Shown: piece after piece, positions 8,342 to 14,274 of the stretch | Layout of the letters: each line of letters begins with the position of its first letter | How positions within the stretch are numbered: position 1 is the stretch's first letter | Origin: an uncultured Bacilli bacterium | Lineage (GTDB): Bacteria; Bacillota_I; Bacilli_A; RF39; UBA660 | Direction: 5' to 3' | Assembly: GCA_944358375.1 (NCBI GenBank) | Contig: CALVQT010000015.1 | Coordinates: 1 to 15,628 of the forward strand | Length of the DNA stretch: 15,628 nucleotides | Notes under the pieces: model-generated | Told to the model about the DNA's origin: nothing | Database searches by the model: none | The model's input: only the letters and a program-made list of their open reading frames with translations | Position numbers and translations under genes: made by a program

Positions 8342-9161
8342 CAACAGCCTTCTTTCTTAAAAAGTGCTTATAAATGAACTGACGAAATTTATTTGGCATT
8401 AAATAAACTAAAGAACGAATTATAACTGCATTATAATATTCTTTTCTTGTTAGAAAACCATTTTTATATTGTTTTTTTAAAAACGATAAAATTGATTTTA
8501 AATATTTAACTCCACTTCTTCTTTTATAAAAGTCATCACTTACACGCCAATAATGTAAATATTCATCAATATTATAGCATTTACTGCTACTTGTTATCAT
8601 TCTAATCCATAGATCATAATCTTCACAAAGATGACAGGCTTGATAATTTCCAGCTTTAATAACCGCATCTTTTTTAAACATTATAGATGGGTGACAAAAC
8701 GGATTTCTTTTTTTAGCATAAGAAACTATCTCATTATGTTCTACGGGAAATGTAGCAAGGCCACATACGTTATTTATATCATCTTTGAACTCTTTGGCCA
8801 TTGTTCCACATATATCCACATCAAATTTTTCAAATATTTTTAATTGCTTTTCTATTCTTTTTTCATCACTAATATCATCGGCATCGATTCTAGCTATTAA
8901 GTTATTTTTACAAGCTAAAATACCTTTATTTAACGCCGGACCTAGCCCCATATTTTTTTCTAAAGCTACAATATTGAAGACATCTGGATTTTTTGCTTGA
9001 AAGCTACTGATTACTTCATCAATTTCTTTTGTAACCGGTCCATCTTTAACAATAACAAAATCATTTGGTTTAATAGTATTATTTAGTATACTAAATATGG
9101 CTTCATGAAGCCATACGGGCTTATCATTTTTATAAATGGACATTAATACACTATAATTCAT
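8334..9161 (-). CDS. Family 2 glycosyltransferase, AmsE-like
   Basis: A 275-residue GT2 of the compact type found in exopolysaccharide loci (AmsE-like). It shows SVLMSIYKNDKP (4-14), a donor-binding VIVKDGP, KNMGLGPALNKG (69-80), the RIDADDIS metal-binding motif (D93-D96), HPSIMFKK, and the CEDYDLWIRM element (E180-D181) that usually holds the catalytic base. ATG 9161 is the start because it forms an ATGA overlap with the TGA of the sugar-phosphate transferase, the normal arrangement for coupled translation; an upstream in-frame ATG at 9194 would lie inside that gene. Immediately after the initiating transferase, this enzyme may add the second sugar, but gene order is only a weak guide. A basic C-terminal tail may bind the membrane surface. 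Confidence 0.93.
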   Translation of the reverse strand: MNYSVLMSIYKNDKPVWLHEAIFSILNNTIKPNDFVIVKDGPVTKEIDEVISSFQAKNPDVFNIVALEKNMGLGPALNKGILACKNNLIARIDADDISDEKRIEKQLKIFEKFDVDICGTMAKEFKDDINNVCGLATFPVEHNEIVSYAKKRNPFCHPSIMFKKDAVIKAGNYQACHLCEDYDLWIRMITSSSKCYNIDEYLHYWRVSDDFYKRRSGVKYLKSILSFLKKQYKNGFLTRKEYYNAVIIRSLVYLMPNKFRQFIYKHFLRKKAVDD

Positions 9162-9811
9162 CTTGCACCAGTCCCTTTGACTACAGATAAACATGTTTTA
9201 AAAAAACACAAAAGATCTAATTTCATTGAATAATTTTCAGCATAATATAATTCTTTTTTTACTCTTTCTTCATAAGTTGTATCACTACGGCCACTGCAAG
9301 CCCATAAACCAGTCAAACCAGGTTTTACACTTAATAATAAGTCTTGACCATTACCAAATTTATTCAGTTCTTTTTCAACAACAGGCCTTGGTCCAATTAT
9401 TGACATATCGCCTTTTAAAATATTTAATAATTGTGGAAGTTCATCAAGTGATGTCTTTCTTAAATTTTTTCCAATCTTAGTAATTCTTGGATCATCTGTT
9501 AATTTATAAAATTTTTGAAATTCTTCTTGTTGTTCTTTAGTAAATTCTTTCATTTTAGCTTCAGCATCAACAACCATACTTCTAAATTTATACAAATATA
9601 TTGTTTTACCATTTTTTCCAACCCGCTTATGTTTATAAAACACAGGTCCATGATCTTCTAATTTTATAGCTAATGCGATAACCAAGAAAATAGGAAACGC
9701 TAATAACAAAGCTATAACTGATACAACAATGTCAAACATCCTTTTAAAAAACAAATAAATTTTCTTATTATCCTTTAGTTCATTTTTATAACTCCAAATA
9801 TTTTCATACAT
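9158..9811 (-). CDS. Polyprenyl-phosphate sugar-1-phosphate transferase (initiating enzyme, short form)
   Basis: This 217-residue protein is the catalytic module of bacterial sugar-transferase (WcaJ/CpsE/PglC-type) enzymes, which transfer a sugar-1-phosphate to undecaprenyl phosphate and so begin repeat-unit synthesis. Visible are a single membrane hairpin/helix (about 25-48), KFRSM (75-79), the catalytic Asp-Glu pair in SLDELPQLLNILKGDMSIIG (D123-E124), GPRPV (140-144) and KPGLTGLWACSGRS (163-176). It is the short, PglC-like size and lacks the additional N-terminal four-helix domain found in the long WcaJ/CpsE type. The start ATG 9811 has GGAG eight bases upstream, 11 bases after the end of the chain-length gene. 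The gene ends in TGA overlapping the next ATG. Which sugar is used cannot be decided from sequence. Confidence 0.96.
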   Translation of the reverse strand: MYENIWSYKNELKDNKKIYLFFKRMFDIVVSVIALLLAFPIFLVIALAIKLEDHGPVFYKHKRVGKNGKTIYLYKFRSMVVDAEAKMKEFTKEQQEEFQKFYKLTDDPRITKIGKNLRKTSLDELPQLLNILKGDMSIIGPRPVVEKELNKFGNGQDLLLSVKPGLTGLWACSGRSDTTYEERVKKELYYAENYSMKLDLLCFFKTCLSVVKGTGAR

Positions 9812-9822
9812 ATTATAACTCC

Positions 9823-11325
9823 TTATTTATTACTTTTTTTGCTAGAACGAGTTGTTTCTTTAGTTGTTTTTTTATTAGTTTTAGCTATTTTGCTAGTTGA
9901 AACTTTTTTCTTAGTAGTGGTATTTTTTTTAGTTGTAGTCTTAGAAGTTTTTACCTTTTCATTAGTCGTTTTTGTTTCTTTTGTACTATCTTTTTTAATA
10001 TTTTTACTGTTTTTATTTTTTAATTTAGTTGTTTTGTTCTTCTTTACTTTAGGTTCTTTTTTCTTTTTTTCTTGCACCAAAATAACGCCCAAATTATTCT
10101 TTTCACTTACTTTTAATTTTTCGGTTAATTGATAAAGTTCTTTACTTTTATTACGTTTTTTCTCAGCAAATATAACACCATCTACTAATTCTAAAATTGC
10201 TTTTGGCTCAAAATTGTCTTTAAAAGCTGGTGTATCTATAAATATATAATCATAGTCTTCTTTTAGGATATTTAATAGATTTATAAATTTTTCTGATAAC
10301 AGTAAATCAATTTTTTCATAATCCCCTAACGGAATAATATCAATATTATCAACTTTATACTTAACTTCACTTAAAATACTAATATCATCAATAGCATTTA
10401 ATAAACCTTTTTTATCTGCTAAGAAAGATTTTGTAATAATACCATCTTTCGCATTAGCGTCAACTAAAAGAACTTTTTTATTTGTTTTTTCAAAAAGTCT
10501 AGCCAAATTAAAACTAACATAACTTTTAGATGTATTTTGTTTGATACTACTAACCATAATTACTTTGCTTTCTTCTAAATTATTAATTAATTTAGCACGA
10601 GCATTTCTAAGTAAATGTTTTTCTTTTTCTGTAAAATTAATATCTAATTTTAAATTCTTTTTGTTTCTTACAAAGATTGTTTTTCCTAAAAAAGTAATGT
10701 TTAATTTTTTTACTGGTTTTTCTTCAGGTAATTGATTACTAAAAATAAATTTTACTATTATTAAAGTACTAGAAATTATAAATCCTAGAAAAATACAAAT
10801 TAAGAATATTTTATTTTTACTATAAACCATATTTTCATTAGCCACAGCTTTATCAACAACTGTGATATTATCCATAGCGTATATATCATATACCTGGTCT
10901 TTTAAATTTTCAACTAGTTTATTACAAATTTCAACAGCTAAATCATCACTTTCGTTTTTAACAGATATTTTAATTATTTGTGAACTATCATAAATTGTAT
11001 AATCAATCATATCCTCAAGTTCTTTTACACTATAATCCAAGTTTAAATCATCCTTAACACCTGATAAAAGTTTATTACTCTCTAATAACTCCATATAATT
11101 TTTAATCAAACTATCATATAAAGTAATTGTCGAATACGAAATTTCATTGCTATTTTCATCATTACTTTTACCTAAAATAATTGTTACTGACTCTTCATAT
11201 AAAGGCACAAAAAACTTACTTATATATAATTGACCTATGCCAATTGTAATAAGCACAACAATAAAAACAATCCAAATGTGTTTAAAATAATATTTAAAAA
11301 CATCGAGTAAACTAAATTCCCGCAT
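9823..11325 (-). CDS. Fused chain-length determinant and BY-kinase-like protein with degenerate P-loop and Lys/Thr-rich tail
   Basis: First gene of the operon, 500 residues. It has a Wzz-type module with helix one (about 17-35), an extracytoplasmic part (about 36-170) and helix two (about 172-192), followed by a cytoplasmic CpsD/Wzc-like ATPase domain (about 235-420). The Walker A position, normally ending GxGKS/T, reads SSIKQNTSKSYVSFNLA (259-275), lacking the glycines. The Walker A' keeps the first Asp in VLLVDAN (285-291), and Walker B is intact as YDYIFIDTP (358-366). The tail (about 420-500) has no tyrosine cluster; it is composed largely of Lys, Thr, Ser and Asn. A functional tyrosine kinase is therefore doubtful, and no CpsB/Wzb phosphatase gene is present; it may act structurally as a co-polymerase controlling chain length. 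The start ATG 11325 has AGGGGGT upstream and a consensus promoter 45 bases before it. Confidence 0.9.
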   Translation of the reverse strand: MREFSLLDVFKYYFKHIWIVFIVVLITIGIGQLYISKFFVPLYEESVTIILGKSNDENSNEISYSTITLYDSLIKNYMELLESNKLLSGVKDDLNLDYSVKELEDMIDYTIYDSSQIIKISVKNESDDLAVEICNKLVENLKDQVYDIYAMDNITVVDKAVANENMVYSKNKIFLICIFLGFIISSTLIIVKFIFSNQLPEEKPVKKLNITFLGKTIFVRNKKNLKLDINFTEKEKHLLRNARAKLINNLEESKVIMVSSIKQNTSKSYVSFNLARLFEKTNKKVLLVDANAKDGIITKSFLADKKGLLNAIDDISILSEVKYKVDNIDIIPLGDYEKIDLLLSEKFINLLNILKEDYDYIFIDTPAFKDNFEPKAILELVDGVIFAEKKRNKSKELYQLTEKLKVSEKNNLGVILVQEKKKKEPKVKKNKTTKLKNKNSKNIKKDSTKETKTTNEKVKTSKTTTKKNTTTKKKVSTSKIAKTNKKTTKETTRSSKKSNK

Positions 11326-11343
11326 ATTATTACCCCCTATTTT

Positions 11344-11361
11344 AAACGATTCCCCTCGTTT
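11344..11361 (-). promoter_or_regulatory. Short hairpin at the 5' end of the operon transcript
   Basis: AAACGA (read on the minus strand) is followed after six bases (GGGGAA) by TCGTTT, making a perfect six-pair stem right at or within two bases of the predicted transcript start (about 11363). Such 5'-terminal stems can protect mRNA from 5' decay; as DNA it is also an operator-sized palindrome between the -10 box and the ribosome-binding site. Nothing shows which applies. Confidence 0.4.
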
Positions 11362-11369
11362 GGCTTCGT

Positions 11370-11398
11370 ATTATAGCACAAACAACGTTTCTTGTCAA
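11370..11398 (-). promoter_or_regulatory. Consensus sigma-A promoter for the polysaccharide operon
   Basis: On the minus strand TTGACA (11398-11393) and TATAAT (11375-11370) are separated by exactly 17 bases. Both boxes match the housekeeping consensus perfectly, which predicts strong transcription of the ten-gene operon starting near 11363, with a leader of about 38 bases. No internal terminator with a T-tract was seen before the end of the operon. Confidence 0.9.
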
Positions 11399-11438
11399 AA
11401 TTTGTCGATTTCGTGTTAAAATTTGTCTTTTTTTTGTC
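11392..11438. repeat. Helically phased TTGTC repeats between the divergent promoters
   Basis: On the plus strand TTGTC begins at 11392, 11402, 11423 and 11434, i.e. intervals of 10, 21 and 11 bases, near whole turns of DNA. Two copies sit in the longer identical unit AAAATTTGTC (11397-11406 and 11418-11427), exactly 21 bases apart. The leftmost overlaps the -35 box of the leftward operon, and the rest lie between it and the rightward promoter. This arrangement is what a dimeric or multimeric regulator binding direct repeats would use. No regulator gene is in the window, so this is inference from spacing. Confidence 0.45.
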
Positions 11439-11452
11439 GAAAATTCTGAAAT

Positions 11453-11481
11453 TTGATTTTATTTTAATAATAAGTTATAAT
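11453..11481 (+). promoter_or_regulatory. Promoter of the LCP gene
   Basis: TTGATT (11453-11458) and TATAAT (11476-11481) are separated by 17 bases, with the -10 box perfect and the -35 box four of six. Transcription would start close to 11488, giving a very short leader before the AGGAGG site (11491-11496). It is divergent from the operon promoter, with about 55 bases between the -35 boxes. Confidence 0.8.
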
Positions 11482-11503
11482 ATCTGCCGAAGGAGGAATG
11501 TTT

Positions 11504-12937
11504 ATGAAACAATCCATTATTATAAAATGTTTATTAAGTTTAATAAGTGCCGGCTTATCTCTATATTTTGTAATAACAATGAAAAATTTAAATATATTAC
11601 CAAATATTTATCTATATATACTAATTGGCATAATTATTTTATTAAACATCATTACTATTATTTTTATCTTTTTTAAAAAAAAGTGGATGAAAATTAGTGG
11701 AATAATTATTTTTGTTATTTTAATATCTTTTTTAAGTATTGGCATATATTATAGTCATAATACTTTAAATTTTTTTAATAATTCATTTAATAACCATACG
11801 ATTGAAACGACTACATATAAAGTCTTAGTTCATAATAAATCATATAATCGTCTTACTGATCTAAAAAATAAATCAATGGGTTATTTTGAAGATGATATTC
11901 AGGTGGCAGACTGTTTAAAACATATAACCGTTAAAACTAATCAAAAAAACTATAATAATTTAATTAATTTATATGAAGATTTAATAAATGATAAATTAGA
12001 TTCTATTGTTTTAGATAATGGATATATTTCTATTTTAGAAGAAATGTTCCCAGATTTAATTACTGATACTAAAATTATTTATACTTTTAAATTAAATAAA
12101 AATATTAAAAAGAATTATAGCATTACTAAAGAACTAAAACCGGTTAATATCTATATTTCTGGTAGTGATTCTCGTGATGAGATTATTTCTGATAAATCTA
12201 GAACTGATGTTAATATGATTTTAACAATAAATCCAGATAGTAAAACTATTTTAATAACTAGTATTCCAAGGGATTATTATGTTAGTTTATATAATACTAC
12301 TGGCTTAAAAGATAAATTAACTCATAGTGGGATTTATGGAATAAATACCAGTGTAAAAACAATAGAAAACTTACTTGATATAAAAATTGATTATTATGTT
12401 AAAGTTAATTTTAAATCAGTTATATCTTTAGTAGATTTAGTTGGAGGCATTGATATTTACAGTGACGTCTCATTTAAAACCAACTGTGGTGATGGTGGTG
12501 CAGTTGTTACATATGTCAAAGAAGGTGTCAATCATTTTAATGGTGCACAGGCTTTAAGCTATGCAAGAGAAAGGTATGCATATGAAGATGGTGATAGACA
12601 TCGTATCCAAAATACGCAACAAGTCTTTAAAGCTACTTTTGATAAAATTATGGAAGACAAATCTTTATTATTTAAATATGAAGAACTTTTAAATTCATTT
12701 GGTAAATTATATTTAACTAATATTCCAAGTGATTATGTTAAACTTTTAGTAAAAAAACAAATTTCAGATATGAGTTCATGGAACTTTACCCTAACTCAGT
12801 TAGATGGCTCTGGGGCAAAAATGGAAACATACTCAATTCCAAACTATAAAACTTATGTTATGATTCCATATGAAGATGATATTAAAAAAGCTAACGAAAA
12901 CATTAATAAAATATTAAATGAAGGAATTATTAATTAA
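11504..12937 (+). CDS. LytR-CpsA-Psr (LCP) family glycopolymer transferase, CpsA-like
   Basis: About 477 residues, three N-terminal membrane helices (roughly 4-24, 34-55, 62-82), an extracellular accessory region (about 90-205) and an LCP domain (about 210-385). LCP hallmarks are visible: NIYISGSDSRDEI with the metal-binding Asp, SRTDVNMILTINPDSK, ITSIPRDYYV, the VGGIDIY segment and the Arg-rich SYARERYAYEDGDRHRIQN that binds the polyprenyl pyrophosphate. LCP enzymes transfer a lipid-linked glycopolymer to peptidoglycan or another wall acceptor outside the membrane. ATG 11504 is preferred over 11498, because the AGGAGG site lies seven bases from the former and one from the latter. Three helices plus an accessory domain are the CpsA-like architecture found in streptococcal capsule loci. 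It is divergent from the operon and shares its control region, and it probably attaches the polymer made by it. Confidence 0.95.
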   Translation: MKQSIIIKCLLSLISAGLSLYFVITMKNLNILPNIYLYILIGIIILLNIITIIFIFFKKKWMKISGIIIFVILISFLSIGIYYSHNTLNFFNNSFNNHTIETTTYKVLVHNKSYNRLTDLKNKSMGYFEDDIQVADCLKHITVKTNQKNYNNLINLYEDLINDKLDSIVLDNGYISILEEMFPDLITDTKIIYTFKLNKNIKKNYSITKELKPVNIYISGSDSRDEIISDKSRTDVNMILTINPDSKTILITSIPRDYYVSLYNTTGLKDKLTHSGIYGINTSVKTIENLLDIKIDYYVKVNFKSVISLVDLVGGIDIYSDVSFKTNCGDGGAVVTYVKEGVNHFNGAQALSYARERYAYEDGDRHRIQNTQQVFKATFDKIMEDKSLLFKYEELLNSFGKLYLTNIPSDYVKLLVKKQISDMSSWNFTLTQLDGSGAKMETYSIPNYKTYVMIPYEDDIKKANENINKILNEGIIN

Positions 12938-12960
12938 AATTTTTCCTCTTCAAAAACCAC

Positions 12961-12987
12961 AAAAAAACGCCTTGGCGTTTTTATTTT
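12961..12987. terminator. Bidirectional rho-independent terminator after the LCP gene
   Basis: AAAAACGC (12963-12970) pairs with GCGTTTTT (12975-12982) around a CTTG loop. Rightward transcripts then have TTTTTATTTT, and leftward ones have seven T residues opposite 12961-12967. It ends the LCP gene and would also stop transcription arriving from the right through the leuS remnant, insulating the polysaccharide locus. Confidence 0.85.
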
Positions 12988-13238
12988 ACAACAATATTAA
13001 CAAGTTTTTTAGGAATTACAACTACTTTAACAATTTCTTTACCATCGATAAATTTTTTCGCATTTTCATTTTCTAAAGAAAGTTTTTCCATTTCTTCTTT
13101 TGAAATGCTACTATCAACTTCTATTTTTCCTCTTACTTTACCATTTACTTGAACAACAAGCTCAAATCTTTCGTCAACAGTTTTTGCTTCATCATACACT
13201 GGCCAAGTACTATCACATAATTTATCACCTCCTAAATT
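12981..13238 (-). pseudogene. leuS: C-terminal fragment of leucyl-tRNA synthetase
   Basis: The frame reads [20 protein letters not shown], then [15 protein letters not shown], an acidic helix and a [15 protein letters not shown] end. This is the conserved extreme C-terminus of bacterial LeuRS, which binds tRNA. Only 85 codons remain of about 800; catalytic (HIGH, KMSKS) and editing domains are missing. The frame is closed by TGA at 13241-13239, immediately downstream of a terminator. A GTG at 13199 could be mistaken for a start but lies in mid-motif. The ribosome-binding-site-like AGGAGG at 13233-13228 has an ATG at 13218 nine bases away that is out of frame and followed directly by TGA. A pseudogene left by rearrangement fits best; an intact leuS elsewhere in the genome would be required. 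Confidence 0.85.
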
Positions 13239-13242
13239 TCAT

Positions 13243-13270
13243 AAAAAAAGATACTATTTTGCTAGTATCT
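13243..13270 (-). terminator. Rho-independent terminator on the minus strand
   Basis: Reading leftward, AGATACTA (13270-13263), loop GCAAAA, TAGTATCT (13256-13249), then a run of seven T (13249-13243). The eight-pair stem followed by a T-run is a standard terminator. It stops transcription from the genes to the right just before the leuS fragment, which lies only five bases beyond it. Confidence 0.85.
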
Positions 13271-13296
13271 CGTAGATTTATATAAAATATGCTATG

Positions 13297-13404
13297 TCAT
13301 TTATTACATATATATAATTTCCAATAATATGTTAAAGTATAAGGCTTGAAAGAGGTTATATTATTAAATCTTCTTTCATAAGTTCCAACTGCTATTACGT
13401 TCAT
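13297..13404 (-). CDS. Small 35-aa ORF or frameshifted continuation of the carboxypeptidase remnant
   Basis: ATG 13404 overlaps the TGA of the D,D-carboxypeptidase fragment as ATGA, and the frame runs 35 codons (MNVIAVGTYERRFNNITSFK and so on, rich in Tyr) to TGA 13299-13297. The terminator follows 27 bases later. The first residues (VIAVGTY) are in a place where carboxypeptidases have a Val/Ile/Ala-rich helix after the SGN motif, so a one-base frameshift could link them, but the rest does not resemble that family. No separate ribosome-binding site is obvious. Low-confidence coding. Confidence 0.3.
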   Translation of the reverse strand: MNVIAVGTYERRFNNITSFKPYTLTYYWKLYICNK

Positions 13405-13673
13405 GCTAATTCATTACCACTTCTAAGCATCAACCCATAAAGTAAATCTTTTAATTTAATTCTCTCTCCAATCTGTATATAAATACCAGAGCCATATGCT
13501 TTTAAAATCTCATTACCAATAACAACCTCTTTATCAATATCACTATTTTCAATCGCAACAATTGCTGTCATAATTTTAGAAATAGAAGCTACACTTTGAA
13601 CATAATGAACATCTTTACCATAAATAACTCTTAAAGAATCCATATCCATTAAAATAGCTTCTTCTGCAGGTAT
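13401..13673 (-). pseudogene. Internal fragment of a D-alanyl-D-alanine carboxypeptidase (PBP5/DacA type)
   Basis: From about 13664 leftward the frame gives AILMDMDSLRVIYGKDVHYV, QSVASISKIMTAIVAIENSD, a GSGIYI segment and DLLYGLMLRSGNELA. SISK is the SxxK active-site motif and SGN the SxN motif, in the order and spacing of low-molecular-weight penicillin-binding proteins that trim peptidoglycan stem peptides. The signal peptide and first strand are missing at the 5' end, and everything after SxN, including KTG and the C-terminal domain, is missing at the 3' end. The frame starts inside the zinc-ribbon gene in another phase (ATG 13694, reading MTRYIIVIPA, is not homologous). About 90 of some 380 residues remain. 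It cannot be active; it is a remnant joined to its neighbour by rearrangement or by assembly error. Confidence 0.85.
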
Positions 13674-13839
13674 TACAATAATATAACGGGTCATTATCAG
13701 TTATCATACATCCATCTAAAAATAATTCACCTTTTTCTGCCTTTTCAAAAACATCACAAGTAGGTATACCATAAAATATTTTTATCATCTTTTTTCCACA
13801 TTTTGGACATTTCGGTATATTAATCAAAGACAAGTTCAT
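13615..13839 (-). CDS. Zinc-ribbon small protein, C-terminus read into carboxypeptidase remnant
   Basis: The 74-codon frame starts at ATG 13839 with a GAGG site ten bases upstream. It has CPKCGKKM (C11, C14), then FYGIPTCDVFEKAEKGELFL, DGCMITDNDP and YYCNTC (C55, C58). Two CxxC pairs bracketing a YGxP/EKGE/GGC-like centre match small zinc-ribbon proteins of unknown function common in Firmicutes. I recognise the pattern but not a named family. After C58 the reading frame overlaps the carboxypeptidase fragment in another phase (about 13673 leftward), so the last 15 or so residues (RRSYFNGYGFFKSYLW) are probably not native or only partly so. It follows the 76-aa gene by two bases and belongs to the same transcription unit. 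Confidence 0.6.
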   Translation of the reverse strand: MNLSLINIPKCPKCGKKMIKIFYGIPTCDVFEKAEKGELFLDGCMITDNDPLYYCNTCRRSYFNGYGFFKSYLW

Positions 13840-13841
13840 GC

Positions 13842-14072
13842 TTAATCATCCTCACTATAAAAATCATCATCTTCTACTACTTCTTCTTCAAAATTGCAAG
13901 GCCTATTTTGACCACTTCTTACTAATTCTTTTTGCCAATCTTCTAAACCATAATTATCAATATCTTTTTCTAAGTCTTCATTTTTTGTTTGTTCTTCTAA
14001 AAATTTAAATAAACCAAATGAAGAAGCTCTTTTTTGAGGATTATCACTAAATAAATCATCAAATAATCCCAT
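13842..14072 (-). CDS. Acidic 76-aa hypothetical protein
   Basis: Starts at ATG 14072 (MGLFDDLFSDNPQKRASSFG), with AAGAAGG eight bases upstream; earlier in-frame starts at 14078 and 14120 have poorer sites. No domain is recognised. The N-terminal motif MGLFDDLF is an amphipathic start of the type seen in small peripheral or partner proteins. The middle has an EDWQKELVRSG segment, and the end is strongly acidic (EEEVVEDDDFYSEDD), giving the protein a high negative charge. It overlaps the 38-aa ORF upstream by 14 bases and precedes the zinc-ribbon gene by two bases, so the three are probably co-translated. It looks like an ordinary intact small gene. Confidence 0.7.
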   Translation of the reverse strand: MGLFDDLFSDNPQKRASSFGLFKFLEEQTKNEDLEKDIDNYGLEDWQKELVRSGQNRPCNFEEEVVEDDDFYSEDD

Positions 14073-14175
14073 ATACATTACCTTCTTCTTTTCTACCGTT
14101 TTTACCGTAACCAGATCCATCTAGAAACCATCTTATAAATAAAAGTGGTGCAAATAAAATTAATAAAAATTTCAT
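14059..14175 (-). CDS. 38-aa single-span membrane micro-protein
   Basis: ATG 14175 is preceded by a strong site, TTAGGAGGATAATAG, with AGGAGG seven bases away. The product begins MKFLLILFAPLLFIRWFLDG, one hydrophobic helix with an internal Arg-Trp, followed by a short Gly/Lys/Glu-rich tail (SGYGKNGRKEEGNVYGII). The last 14 bases overlap the start of the 76-aa gene, whose ribosome-binding site (AAGAAGG) lies inside this reading frame. The strong site, hydrophobic N-terminus and coupling argue for a real gene despite its size. It could be a small membrane anchor or a leader for the downstream genes; no family recognised. Confidence 0.6.
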   Translation of the reverse strand: MKFLLILFAPLLFIRWFLDGSGYGKNGRKEEGNVYGII

Positions 14176-14219
14176 CTATTATCCTCCTAACACATTTTTA
14201 AAGATATTTTATTACTAAT

Positions 14220-14225
14220 ATTATA
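14220..14225 (-). promoter_or_regulatory. Candidate -10 box for the 38-aa/76-aa/zinc-ribbon unit
   Basis: TATAAT on the minus strand lies about 45 bases upstream of ATG 14175. The hexamer 17 bases further up is TAGATT, only three of six to the -35 consensus, so the promoter is weak or needs help. It lies downstream of the 225-aa gene, whose stop is at 14275. Confidence 0.4.
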
Positions 14226-14274
14226 CAATTAAATTAGAATAAAATCTATATTTGAACCAAATACAATAAATACT

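Noticed and set aside
9839..10132. Plus-strand open frame encoding a Leu/Val/Phe-rich hydrophobic protein
   Set aside because: It is the antisense image of the Lys/Thr-rich tail of the chain-length gene; no ribosome-binding site and no conserved features.
11392..11676. Plus-strand frame overlapping the start of the LCP gene
   Set aside because: It covers both promoters and runs out of phase over the clearly homologous LCP gene; no ribosome-binding site.
12981..13199. A stand-alone 72-aa gene starting at GTG 13199
   Set aside because: The GTG is a Val codon within the LeuRS motif [12 protein letters not shown], which continues upstream in frame; no ribosome-binding site is near.
14249..14263. 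TATTTG-AAC-CAAATA palindrome downstream of the 225-aa gene as a terminator
   Set aside because: Only six A/T-rich pairs with a three-base loop and a mixed tail; too weak to call.
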